29,636 nucleotides of DNA from assembly GCA_964638245.1 (NCBI GenBank), contig CAZWZG010000018.1, forward strand, positions 1-29,636, read 5' to 3'. Position 1 is the stretch's first letter. Every line of letters begins with the position of its first letter. The translations under genes and the position numbers were made by a program. This stretch comes from CAZWZG01 sp964638245 (lineage in GTDB: Bacteria; Pseudomonadota; Alphaproteobacteria; Rhodobacterales; Rhodobacteraceae). A model generated the notes under the pieces. The model worked only from the letters and a program-made list of their open reading frames with translations, had not been told where the DNA came from and searched no databases. Of the stretch, positions 21,492-29,125 are shown piece after piece.

Positions 21492-24157
21492 AACCGGTCA
21501 AGCAGCCGCTTGAAGTAATCCAGTTCCTCGGTCGGGCGTGTCTGATCGCCTGACTTCTTGCGCAACTCTTCAAGGATTTCGCGCGCGCGACGGTAAACGT
21601 CTTCGCCTTGCAGAAGGTTGTCCTCGGTTCCAAGGACGCCATTTGCCCCGGCTTCGCGCCCTAACGGATCGCGGCGCGTTCCCTGCTGGTCGCCGTTCTG
21701 AGCCGTGCCTTGCTGCCCTTGTTGCTGGCCCTGCTGCTGGGCCATCTGTTCGGCCAGTTCCTGCATCCCTTCACGCAGCGCATCCATCGCCTCGGCCTGG
21801 TTGTCGAGCGCGCCCGCGAAGTCTTCTTCGCGCAGGGACTCTTCGGCGTCATCCATGGCGCGGCCTGCACGGTCCAAGGCGTCGCGCGCCGCGTCGCCTT
21901 CAGGCGTGCCTGCTCCGGGCATGTTTTGGGCCTGCCGATCCAGTTCCTGGCGCAACTGTTGCTGACGGTCGGCGAGAGAGCCTTGCAGGTCCTGACCTTC
22001 TCCGTTGCCGGGCTGACCGGGCATTGGTTGGCCCTGGCCCTGTCCAGGCTGGGTTTGGCCAAACTGCTGTCCCGGTCCGGGCTGGCCCTGCTGACCGCCC
22101 GGCTGTTGGCCTTGCCCGGGTTGCTGACCCTGTTGGCCTTGCTGCCCGGGCTGTTGCCCCTGCTGGCCTTGTTGCCCTTGCTGTTGGCCTTGCTGCTGAC
22201 CCGGATTGAACTGTTCCTGAAGGTCGCCAAAGGTTTCATCCGAAAGGCCCTGCTGTTCGCGGAGTGTCTCGGCAAGGCCTTCCATGGCTTGCTGACCCGG
22301 GTTTTGTCCTTGCTGACCCTGCTGACCCTGAGCGACCTGCGCGTTCTCCATCATCTGCATGAGTTGATCGAGAAGCGCCTGCGCCTCGGCCATGCGGCCC
22401 TGCTCCATCAGCTCTTGAATGCGGTCGAGCATGTCCTGAAGCTGATCGCCGGTCATTTCCTGACCCTGCTGGTTCTGGGCCTGCTGCTGATCCTGCGGGT
22501 TCTGCTGGGCCTGCTCGGCAAGCTGGCGCATGTAGTCCTGCATCGCCTCGCGCAGTTCCTGCATCAACTCGGCGATTTCGTCATCGGACGCGCCATTGCG
22601 CATGGCTTCAGACAGGCGGTCCTGCGCGCGGCGCAGGCGCTCAAGGGCGTTGGACAGATCACCCTCTTCGATCAGCAGAGCAATCTCCCAAAGCGCCTCC
22701 GCGGCAGCATCGCGGGCCTCTTCCGAAATGACGTCCGAGGATTCAAGATCGCTCTCGATACTGCGGATCAGGAACCGCAGCCGCAGATAGATGCCTTCGT
22801 CACGGAAAATGTCGTCGGGGCGGTGCGAGACGGCGCGCAAAAGCTGTGTGGTTCGATACGCGTTCTCGCGGTTCCAAAGCAGGTCACGACGCTGCTCGAT
22901 AATTGCATTTGCCAGAGGGTCGAAAAACCGACGCCCAGGTAGTGGAACTGCGATCGGCTCTGCCTGTCCGACTTGGCCGATGGCGTCCGTGGCTTCGAGC
23001 GTGATCGTCACCGGCAGGCCGACCCAGGGATGTTCAGACAGGTTCTCTGCAAGGACTTCAGAGAACAGGGTGCGGTCGCCCGAAATCGGGAGCGGCAGGT
23101 CAAGCACGATGTCTTCACGCGGTTCGGGGTCCAGTGCGAGGCCGAAACGCCGGTCCAGAGACGGCATATCGAGCGCGATGACAGCTTGGCCCGAGATCAC
23201 GCCGTAGTCGTCTTCAGCCGTGAACGGCTGGCGCATTTCACCGCCCGCCGCCCGCTCGATATCGCCGTCGGGGGTAATGACTGGTGCGGCGTCTGGTAGG
23301 ACCGAGATCGTCCAGCTTTGCCCGCCGGGGCCGTCGATTGTGACGGTGCCGGTTTGCATAACGTCAAAGCTTTGCGCGGAGTCTGTGGCCGCGGGGACGT
23401 CGGTTGTGCGGCCGGAGACGGTTTCCGTCAGCGACAGCGCGCCCACTTCGCCGTAAAGGCGGACCGTCATCCGAGAGCCCACGGGGACCGCGATCCGTTC
23501 GCGGTCGATGTCACCAAGGTACAGGCTGGGGCGGCCCGTGTGGATAGGTGGCTCGATCCACCCTTCCCAGACGGGGCCGGTCGCAAGGTCCTGCGCGCCG
23601 CCACCCGGCGTCATTTCTGTGACACTGGCCACGCGCAAGATCGAGCCGAACATCAAACCGATCACAAGCACCAACAAGGCCACGTAGCGCAGCGCAAAGG
23701 GATCGCGGTCGTTCAGACGCAGATCCGGGCGTGTTGCCTTGGTCGCGGCAACACGTTCGGCCATTCGGGTGACATGGGCCTGCCACAGCGCCTCGGAGGC
23801 GGCATCGCCTGCGCCAACGGCCTGAGTGTCCGAAACCGCCTGGATCGGCCGACCGGGAAGTCGCTCGTCGATCCGCGCCATTGCTTGGGCACGGCTTGGC
23901 CAGCGAAATGTACGGAGCCCGCGATAAATGCTCCAAAGCCCGCCCAGCACCAGCGCTACGGCGCTGCCCCAGACCAATTCAAGCGGCAAAAGCTCGTGCA
24001 AGCCGAGAAAAAGCGCGCCGGTCACGGCGAAAACGATCGTGATCAGGGGCCAGAAGGACCGAAGCGCGCGTTCGGCGACCATACCGGACCGAGTCCAGTC
24101 AATCGCGCGCGCCAGAGACACGCGCGCCGCAACCGGGAGATGCCGGAGATCACTCAC
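21488..24157 (-). CDS. TIGR02302/DUF4175 family large membrane protein with Gln-rich C-terminus
   Basis: An 889-residue protein of a family typical of alphaproteobacteria, usually beside lysA; function unknown. Near the N-terminus are two hydrophobic helices (FWPLITIVFAVTGALFLGL and LVWGSAVALVLGGLWSIYRG) and a third one around residues 170-190 (RYVALLVLVIGLMFGSIL). A large extracytoplasmic region follows (beta-rich, residues about 195-420), then a helical part (LWNRENAYRTTQLLRAVSHRP), and a C-terminal third extremely rich in Gln, Gly and Pro, with helical segments such as LRQELDRQAQNMPG. The start is uncertain: a GTG at 24157, 17 bp after the lysA stop, was chosen; an upstream frame to 24253 overlaps lysA. 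It is the last gene of the argH-lysA run. Confidence 0.85.
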   Translation of the reverse strand: MSDLRHLPVAARVSLARAIDWTRSGMVAERALRSFWPLITIVFAVTGALFLGLHELLPLELVWGSAVALVLGGLWSIYRGLRTFRWPSRAQAMARIDERLPGRPIQAVSDTQAVGAGDAASEALWQAHVTRMAERVAATKATRPDLRLNDRDPFALRYVALLVLVIGLMFGSILRVASVTEMTPGGGAQDLATGPVWEGWIEPPIHTGRPSLYLGDIDRERIAVPVGSRMTVRLYGEVGALSLTETVSGRTTDVPAATDSAQSFDVMQTGTVTIDGPGGQSWTISVLPDAAPVITPDGDIERAAGGEMRQPFTAEDDYGVISGQAVIALDMPSLDRRFGLALDPEPREDIVLDLPLPISGDRTLFSEVLAENLSEHPWVGLPVTITLEATDAIGQVGQAEPIAVPLPGRRFFDPLANAIIEQRRDLLWNRENAYRTTQLLRAVSHRPDDIFRDEGIYLRLRFLIRSIESDLESSDVISEEARDAAAEALWEIALLIEEGDLSNALERLRRAQDRLSEAMRNGASDDEIAELMQELREAMQDYMRQLAEQAQQNPQDQQQAQNQQGQEMTGDQLQDMLDRIQELMEQGRMAEAQALLDQLMQMMENAQVAQGQQGQQGQNPGQQAMEGLAETLREQQGLSDETFGDLQEQFNPGQQQGQQQGQQGQQGQQPGQQGQQGQQPGQGQQPGGQQGQPGPGQQFGQTQPGQGQGQPMPGQPGNGEGQDLQGSLADRQQQLRQELDRQAQNMPGAGTPEGDAARDALDRAGRAMDDAEESLREEDFAGALDNQAEAMDALREGMQELAEQMAQQQGQQQGQQGTAQNGDQQGTRRDPLGREAGANGVLGTEDNLLQGEDVYRRAREILEELRKKSGDQTRPTEELDYFKRLLDRF
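22030..22205 (-). repeat. Low-complexity Gln-Gly-Pro coding repeat
   Basis: Within the large membrane protein, imperfect 9-nt units coding GQQ-type triplets repeat many times with scattered Pro (GQQGQQPGQQGQQGQQPG). Codons vary (CAG and CAA; GGC, GGG, GGT), so the repeat is kept by selection or is old rather than a fresh slippage product. Shorter GQQ-type patches lie at about 22297-22335 and 21703-21745. Confidence 0.85.
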
Positions 24158-24173
24158 CGACGGGACAGGTTGG

Positions 24174-25439
24174 TCAGAGCCATTCTGGAATGGTATCTCG
24201 ATTGATGATCTCGTCAAAGGTCGGACGTGGCCGAATGACAGCGAATTGATCATCCTGAACGAGGACTTCGGGGATCAGAGGCCGGGTATTGTACTCGGAC
24301 GCCATCACCGCTCCGTAAGCGCCCGCTGACCGGAAGGCGACCAGATCGCCTTCTGCGACGGCTGCCATCGCGCGGTTCTTGGCAAAGGTGTCCCCGGATT
24401 CACAGACCGGTCCGACCACGTCAAAGGTCGCCCCTTCCGCGCCCGCTTGGGGTTCGATGACGGGAATGATATCGTGGTAGGCCCCGTACATGCTGGGGCG
24501 GATCAGATCGTTCATCGCACTGTCAACAATGAGAAAATCGCGATCTTCTCCGTTTTTGAGGTAGATGACTTCGCTGACCAAAATGCCAGCGTTGCCCGCG
24601 ATCAGGCGTCCTGGTTCGATCTCGATCTCGCACCCCAGATCGCCGACCTCTTCCTTGATCATGGCGCCGAACTCGACCGGCAAGGGCGGCGCTTCATTCG
24701 AGCGTTCGTAAGGGATGCCTAGGCCCCCACCGAGGTCGAGACGGCGAATATCATGCCCATCGGCGCGAAGCTGCCGTGTAAGCTCGGCGACCTTTTTATA
24801 GGCAAGTCTGAAAGGGTCGAGGTCCGTCAGTTGGCTTCCGATGTGTACATCTATGCCGATCACCTCGATTCCCGGGAGAGCGGCGGCCTGCGCATAGACC
24901 TCGCGCGCCCGCGATATTGGAATGCCGAACTTGTTCTCGGACTTGCCGGTGGAGATTTTCTCATGGGTCTTGGCATCGACGTCCGGATTGACGCGCACCG
25001 TGATTGGCGCGGTCTTTCCAAGCCGTGTCGCAACCGCCGAAAGACGGAGCATTTCGGGTTCGCTTTCGACATTGAACTGACGGATGCCGCCCGTCAGAGC
25101 GGCCTCCATTTCAACCACTGTTTTGCCAACGCCGGAAAAGACGATTTTGTCGGGCGAGAAACCTGCAGCAATGGCGCGCGCGTATTCACCGCCTGAAACA
25201 ACGTCCGCCCCAGCTCCCAGACCGGCCATCAGCCGCAGGACAGCTTGGTTCGAATTGGCCTTCATCGCGTAACAAACGAGGTGATCCGTGCCCTCAAGCG
25301 CTTCGTCAAATAGCTTGAAGTGCCGCGTCAGAGTGGCCGCGGAATAGCAATAGAACGGCGTGCCGACCGTCGCCGCAATCTCGGGGACGGGCACGTCTTC
25401 AGCATGCAGGATACCGTTGCGGTATAGAAAGTGGTCCAT
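24174..25439 (-). CDS. lysA: Diaminopimelate decarboxylase
   Basis: Final step of lysine biosynthesis, meso-diaminopimelate to L-lysine and CO2, PLP-dependent fold type III, 421 residues. The PLP lysine is in CYAMKANSN (K60). Other motifs: GAGADVVSGGEYARAIAAG, KIVFSGVGKT, VRVNPDVDAKTHEKISTGK, KFGIPISRA, DVHIGSQLTDL, DLGGGLGIPY, EPGRLIAGNAGILVSEV, the catalytic cysteine in VGPVCESGDTFAKNR, and SAGAYGAVMASEYN. Length and motifs are complete. The ATG at 25439 gives MDHFLYRNGILHAED, standard for the family. It lies 74 bp downstream of the DUF2834 gene in the argH run. Confidence 0.98.
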   Translation of the reverse strand: MDHFLYRNGILHAEDVPVPEIAATVGTPFYCYSAATLTRHFKLFDEALEGTDHLVCYAMKANSNQAVLRLMAGLGAGADVVSGGEYARAIAAGFSPDKIVFSGVGKTVVEMEAALTGGIRQFNVESEPEMLRLSAVATRLGKTAPITVRVNPDVDAKTHEKISTGKSENKFGIPISRAREVYAQAAALPGIEVIGIDVHIGSQLTDLDPFRLAYKKVAELTRQLRADGHDIRRLDLGGGLGIPYERSNEAPPLPVEFGAMIKEEVGDLGCEIEIEPGRLIAGNAGILVSEVIYLKNGEDRDFLIVDSAMNDLIRPSMYGAYHDIIPVIEPQAGAEGATFDVVGPVCESGDTFAKNRAMAAVAEGDLVAFRSAGAYGAVMASEYNTRPLIPEVLVQDDQFAVIRPRPTFDEIINRDTIPEWL

Positions 25440-25513
25440 GGCGGCCTCATTTGCGACCGAAGCGGTTTAGCAGTTTAGGCTGCAGGAGCAATGGGGTCCG
25501 ACGGCCGCCGTCT

Positions 25514-25843
25514 TCAGAGTTCCGGCCCTTTCACGGGCGCCGTCCTGAGGAACAGATAAAGCGGCAGACCGCAGCTCAGCCCGATGCAGAAGGTCGCCGG
25601 GATCGCCAGAAGGCCGATCCAGTTGCGACGGACCGTCACCTCGGCGATCACCCAGACCGTGAGCGCGATCGCAGCAATGGTCAGGTCCCAGACCAAGCCC
25701 TCAGTGCCACGGTTCACGTACCAGCTATCGATCAAAAGGCTGAGCGACCAGCCGTTTTCATTCCAGAACCCGATGAAATGGTACATCGGATGGATGGCGC
25801 CCCAGATCGCGAGGGCGAGGAACGTCCAGCGCAGTAACGACAT
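25514..25843 (-). CDS. DUF2834 family small membrane protein
   Basis: A 109-residue integral membrane protein starting MSLLRWTFLALAIWGAIHPMYHFI, with about three hydrophobic segments (residues 5-25, 50-70, 77-97) and the stretches FIGFWNENGWSL and SWYVNRGTEGLVWDLTIAA that recall DUF2834 proteins. Function is unknown. Its ATG shares one base with the stop of the upstream micro-lipoprotein gene (TGATG), so it is translationally linked to the argH chain. lysA follows after 74 bp. Confidence 0.8.
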   Translation of the reverse strand: MSLLRWTFLALAIWGAIHPMYHFIGFWNENGWSLSLLIDSWYVNRGTEGLVWDLTIAAIALTVWVIAEVTVRRNWIGLLAIPATFCIGLSCGLPLYLFLRTAPVKGPEL

Positions 25844-25965
25844 CAGAGCTTGCCGGACACGCCCACGCGGCCTTCGCCGGTAATGCTGATTTCCGGTTCC
25901 TGAGGCGCGCCATCAACGCCACATCCCGCAAGCGCCAAAAGCGCGATCGCTGCAAGTATTCTCAT
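25843..25965 (-). CDS. Micro-lipoprotein, possibly LptM-like
   Basis: A 40-residue protein, short enough to be missed by most gene finders. It starts MRILAAIALLALAGCGVDGA: a basic start, a hydrophobic core and a lipobox LAGC with the lipidated cysteine at residue 15. The mature part begins CGVDGAPQEP and ends GRVGVSGKL. The C-G-x-x-G-x-P pattern right after lipidation and the position between argH and lysA recall LptM lipoproteins, which assist disulfide maturation of the LptD/E machinery in Escherichia coli and are often encoded beside lysA; this is inference, and only one cysteine is present. The gene overlaps the preceding lipoprotein gene by 4 nt (ATGA) and the next gene by 1 nt; AGGA lies upstream of the ATG. 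Confidence 0.78.
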   Translation of the reverse strand: MRILAAIALLALAGCGVDGAPQEPEISITGEGRVGVSGKL

Positions 25966-26096
25966 AAGTTTATTCCTACTGATCCGCCGGACGGGCCGCT
26001 TTCGTCAAAAAGTACGGTCCCCGTCACACCGTTGTCCGACACGGAAACCGCGCAGCCTGACAATCCCATCAGGGCAAGCACGGCGATCCATCTCAT
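25962..26096 (-). CDS. Micro-lipoprotein downstream of argH
   Basis: A 44-residue protein starting MRWIAVLALMGLSGCAVSVS, with a hydrophobic signal and lipobox LSGC (cysteine 15). The mature 30-residue peptide is polar and Gly/Ser-rich (DNGVTGTVLFDESGPSGG) with no further cysteine. Its ATG overlaps the argH stop by 4 nt and its stop overlaps the next lipoprotein start by 4 nt, strong support for a real coupled gene. It and the next gene share size, lipobox position and a loosely similar V/I-S-V/I pattern after the cysteine, so an old tandem duplication is possible. Function unknown. Confidence 0.75.
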   Translation of the reverse strand: MRWIAVLALMGLSGCAVSVSDNGVTGTVLFDESGPSGGSVGINL

Positions 26097-27481
26097 CCCA
26101 GACGTTCCTTCCACAACTCGACCATCGACAGCACATTTTCGGGCGCTGTCCCACCGAAAGATGTGCGACTTTTGACCGAATTATCCACCCCGAGCACATC
26201 GTAGACCGCTTCGGTGATGCTCGCGTGGGCGGATTTCATCTCATCAAGGCTGAGGTCTGGCAGATCGCAGCCCTTGTTTTCAGCCAGCGCAACAAGCGCG
26301 CCAGTGACGTGATGAGCGTCGCGGAAGGGCAGCCCGGCCTCACGCACCAACCAGTCGGCCAGATCGGTCGCTGTCGAGAAACCCGACGCGGCTGCGGCGC
26401 GCAAAGCTTCGGTATTGGCCTCCATATCTGCTACCATGCCCGCCATCGCTGCGAGCGCCAGATGCAGTGCGTCCGCGGCGTCAAAGACCTGTTCCTTGTC
26501 TTCCTGCATGTCCTTGGAATAGGCGAGCGGCAGCCCCTTCATCACCGTGAAGAGCGCAACGGTCGCCCCAAGAATACGCCCGATCTTGGCTCGGATCAGT
26601 TCGGCCGCATCGGGGTTCTTTTTCTGTGGCATGATCGACGAGCCAGTCGAGAACCGGTCGGACATGCGTACAAACCGGAACTGGGCCGAGGACCAGATGA
26701 CAAGCTCTTCCGCCAAGCGCGAAAGATGCATCGCCGTGATCGTTGCGGCTGACAGAAACTCAAGCGCGAAATCGCGGTCCGAGACCGCGTCCAACGAATT
26801 GGCCATCGGACGGTCGAACCCAAGCGCATCTGCGGTCTGATGCCGGTCGATCGGAAACGACGTCCCGGCAAGCGCGGCGGCCCCAAGCGGGCTTTCATTC
26901 ATACGTGCTCGTGCGTCCGAGAACCGCCCCACATCACGGGCAAACATTTCAACGTAGGCCATCATGTGATGACCCCATGTCACTGGCTGCGCTGTTTGGA
27001 GATGGGTGAAACCGGGCATGACCCAGTCGGCCCCGGCCTCCGCTTGGACCAGAAGTGCGCGCTGCAGCTGCATCAGGCCCGCAATCGCGTCATCGCATTG
27101 CTCGCGCACCCAAAGGCGGAAATCGGTCGCGACCTGGTCATTGCGCGACCGTGCCGTGTGCAACCGCCCCGCCGGTTCGCCGATAATTTCCTTCAGCCGC
27201 GCCTCAATATTCATGTGAATGTCTTCCAAAGCGGTGGAAAACTGAAACGAACCGCCCTCGATCTCTGACAACACCGTGAGCAACCCTTCACGGATCGCCT
27301 CGGCGTCTTTATCCGTAATGATGCCCGCCGCAGCCAGCATGGCCGCGTGGGCCCGGGATCCTTCAACGTCCTGGGCGGCGAGCCGCTGGTCGAACCCGAT
27401 CGAGGCATTGATCGCCTCCATGATCGCGTCCGGTCCATCGGCGAAACGTCCGCCCCACATGGCGTTTTGGGTCTTGGTCAT
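26093..27481 (-). CDS. argH: Argininosuccinate lyase
   Basis: Last enzyme of arginine biosynthesis, splitting argininosuccinate into arginine and fumarate; homotetramer of the fumarase/aspartase superfamily, 462 residues. Motifs: MWGGRFADGPD near the N-terminus, EDIHMNIEARLKE, LHTARSRNDQVATDFRLW, PGFTHLQTAQPVTWGHH, and the catalytic loop GSSIMPQKKNPDAAELIRAK. The ATG at 27481 was chosen because GAGGG lies 8 nt upstream and MTKTQNAMWGGRF is the normal start; a longer frame to 27556 would run through the divergent tlpA-like gene. It heads the chain argH, two lipoproteins, DUF2834, lysA and the DUF4175 gene. Confidence 0.97.
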   Translation of the reverse strand: MTKTQNAMWGGRFADGPDAIMEAINASIGFDQRLAAQDVEGSRAHAAMLAAAGIITDKDAEAIREGLLTVLSEIEGGSFQFSTALEDIHMNIEARLKEIIGEPAGRLHTARSRNDQVATDFRLWVREQCDDAIAGLMQLQRALLVQAEAGADWVMPGFTHLQTAQPVTWGHHMMAYVEMFARDVGRFSDARARMNESPLGAAALAGTSFPIDRHQTADALGFDRPMANSLDAVSDRDFALEFLSAATITAMHLSRLAEELVIWSSAQFRFVRMSDRFSTGSSIMPQKKNPDAAELIRAKIGRILGATVALFTVMKGLPLAYSKDMQEDKEQVFDAADALHLALAAMAGMVADMEANTEALRAAAASGFSTATDLADWLVREAGLPFRDAHHVTGALVALAENKGCDLPDLSLDEMKSAHASITEAVYDVLGVDNSVKSRTSFGGTAPENVLSMVELWKERLG

Positions 27482-27504
27482 TGTCTTAGCCCTCGGAGGG
27501 AAAC
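27482..27504. promoter_or_regulatory. 23-bp divergent gap with an inverted repeat serving two ribosome binding sites
   Basis: The only sequence between the start codons of argH (minus) and the tlpA-like gene (plus). It holds the inverted repeat CCCTC-G-GAGGG (27490-27500). Read on plus, GGAGGG sits 4 nt from the ATG at 27505; read on minus, GAGGG sits 8 nt from the ATG at 27481. There is no room for promoters here, so each must lie inside the opposite gene. Confidence 0.7.
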
Positions 27505-28071
27505 ATGGGTCACTTAAAGTCCGCCGTTCTGTATACGGCCCTCGCCCTTGGCGCAACGAGCGCTCTTGCCGCCGACATCGCCGAGTTGGAGGCGCTGCGG
27601 GAGGGCACGATGAAGAAGCTTATCTTCCATTCCGAGCCTCAGCCGATTTCTGACGTGCCGTTTTCCGATCCTGAGGGCAACGAATTCACGCTGGCCGATT
27701 GGGAGGGAAAATATGTCCTGCTCAACTTCTGGGCCACGTGGTGCGCGCCGTGTCGCAAGGAAATGCCGGCGCTGAACGCATTGCAGGTTGACTATATGGG
27801 CGACGATTTCGAGGTTGTGACAATCGCCACGGGTCGGAACGAACTTGTGGGCATCAATCGTTTCTTCGAGGAAGAAGGCGTCACCGACCTTCCAATCCTG
27901 CTAGACCCCCGTTCTGCACTCAGCCGCGACATGGCGGTCCTTGGCTTGCCAGTGACCGTTCTGATCGATCCCGAAGGCAACGAAATCGCCCGCATGCGCG
28001 GTGATGCGGAGTGGGCGGATGAAAGCGGACGCGCGATCATCGAGGCCCTGATCGCAGGTGGAGCAGGCTAA
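27505..28071 (+). CDS. TlpA-like thiol:disulfide reductase
   Basis: A 188-residue periplasmic thioredoxin-fold protein. A signal peptide spans residues about 1-22 (MGHLKSAVLYTALALGATSA, cleavage near ALA-AD). The TlpA/ResA-like domain holds NEFTLADWEGKYVLLNFW, the active site WATWCAPCRKEMPAL (C80, C83), VTIATGRNELVGINRFFEEEG, and LGLPVTVLIDPEGNE with the conserved cis-proline. Such proteins reduce cytochrome c apoproteins or copper-site cysteines of oxidases; no ccm or cox gene is nearby, so the partner is open. Placement divergent from argH is a pattern I associate with Rhodobacteraceae. Confidence 0.9.
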   Translation: MGHLKSAVLYTALALGATSALAADIAELEALREGTMKKLIFHSEPQPISDVPFSDPEGNEFTLADWEGKYVLLNFWATWCAPCRKEMPALNALQVDYMGDDFEVVTIATGRNELVGINRFFEEEGVTDLPILLDPRSALSRDMAVLGLPVTVLIDPEGNEIARMRGDAEWADESGRAIIEALIAGGAG

Positions 28072-28111
28072 AAATACGCATTCGCGTAAAATTAGAACAA
28101 AACGCGAAACA

Positions 28112-28126
28112 TTAACCGGCTGTTCA
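28112..28126 (+). promoter_or_regulatory. CtrA-box-like sequence upstream of the EAL gene
   Basis: TTAA-N7-TTCA lies 46 bp before the start of the EAL gene, one base off the alphaproteobacterial CtrA consensus TTAA-N7-TTAA. A single degenerate match can arise by chance. Confidence 0.3.
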
Positions 28127-28172
28127 GGGATTCCGGCCCATTCATAGGCGTGACATACGGAGATGTGCCGCC

Positions 28173-28997
28173 ATGAACGACGCGATGCTAACGAAACGCC
28201 CGAATGACCCCTTAAGCACGGCGGTCATGGATCGCGACCGCAACGTTGTGGATATGGTTGCCGAGGCGCTGGAATTAAAAAATGTCGTTTTGGCTTATCA
28301 GCCAGTGGTGGCGGCCAACCGCATGAACCGACCAGCATTCTTCGAGGGTCTGATCCGTGTTTTGGACAAGACTGGCCGCCCAATCCCAGCGCGGGAATTC
28401 ATCAATCAGATCGATAATCACCCGTTGGGTCGCAAGGTCGATGCGCTGGCGCTCGAACTGGGGCTGAAAGCACTTGCCGAAAACCCGTCGCTACGCCTGT
28501 CGATCAACCTGTCTGCGCGATCCATCGGATACACCCCTTGGCTTCGGGCACTTGATGAAGGACTGCGAGACGACCGTTTCATTGGCGAGCGGTTGATTCT
28601 GGAAATCACCGAAAGCTCTGCCCTTCTCATCCCCGACGTCGTGCGCGCCTTCATGGACGAGCTGCAGGACAAGGGCATTTCCTTTGCTTTGGACGACTTC
28701 GGCGCTGGCTACTCGTCGTTCCGCTATCTGCGCGATCTCTACTTCGATATCATCAAGATTGACGGGCAGTTCATTCGCGGCATCCATCAAGACCCCGACA
28801 ATCAGGTGCTGACAAAGGCCATGGTGTCGATTGGACGGCACTTCGATATGATGACCGTTGCGGAAACCGTAGAGACAGTCGAAGAGGCGCAGTATCTGGC
28901 CGGGATCGGCGTCGATTGCTTGCAGGGTTACTACCTTGGCGCGCCGTCACTGAAGCCGGTTTGGACGACGGGCGCGGGCAAACGTAAGGCCAGCTAG
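28173..28997 (+). CDS. Stand-alone EAL-domain cyclic-di-GMP phosphodiesterase
   Basis: A 274-residue cytoplasmic protein made of a short N-terminal tail (about residues 1-33) and one EAL domain. It would hydrolyse c-di-GMP to pGpG. Catalytic features are kept: FFEGLIR (E58; EGL in place of EAL), SINLSARS, the Glu in ILEITESS, the metal-binding ALDDFGAGYSSF, the lysine in IIKIDGQFIR, MTVAETVET and the glutamine in LQGYYLGAP. It is therefore probably active. No sensory, GGDEF or membrane domain is visible, so regulation may be at expression level; a CtrA-like box lies upstream. A GGAGATG sequence precedes the ATG. Confidence 0.92.
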   Translation: MNDAMLTKRPNDPLSTAVMDRDRNVVDMVAEALELKNVVLAYQPVVAANRMNRPAFFEGLIRVLDKTGRPIPAREFINQIDNHPLGRKVDALALELGLKALAENPSLRLSINLSARSIGYTPWLRALDEGLRDDRFIGERLILEITESSALLIPDVVRAFMDELQDKGISFALDDFGAGYSSFRYLRDLYFDIIKIDGQFIRGIHQDPDNQVLTKAMVSIGRHFDMMTVAETVETVEEAQYLAGIGVDCLQGYYLGAPSLKPVWTTGAGKRKAS

Positions 28998-29079
28998 GCC
29001 ATGCATCAGGCGGGACGCGGCCCTGCATAGGGCGATGTGGACTCGTGGCTTTGCTTTATCTAGGACTCTCCTCAAGAGA

Positions 29080-29099
29080 AGCGCGGTCAATGCCGCGCT
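29080..29099 (+). promoter_or_regulatory. Hairpin in the leader of the acetyl-CoA acetyltransferase gene
   Basis: AGCGCGG (29080-29086) and CCGCGCT (29093-29099) form a perfect 7-bp stem with loop TCAATG, 26 nt before the start codon. It may end the upstream EAL transcript or lie in the leader of the next gene. There is no T tract. A weaker GCCCT-GCAT-AGGGC hairpin is at 29020-29033. Confidence 0.35.
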
Positions 29100-29125
29100 C
29101 TGGAACCGTATGAGGAGGATCTCAA

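Noticed and set aside
21710..22942. Long leucine-rich plus-strand reading frame of about 410 codons that looks like a membrane protein
   Set aside because: It is the complement of the Gln/Gly-rich coding region on the minus strand: CAG/CAA read backwards gives Leu codons. The minus-strand frame has family support and this one has none.
23318..24205. Plus-strand frame of 295 codons opposite the DUF4175 gene
   Set aside because: His/Arg-rich shadow sequence typical of the antisense of a GC-rich gene; no motif or membrane pattern.
28075..28090. TACGC-ATTC-GCGTA as terminator of the tlpA-like gene
   Set aside because: Only 5 bp of stem and no proper T tract; too weak to call.
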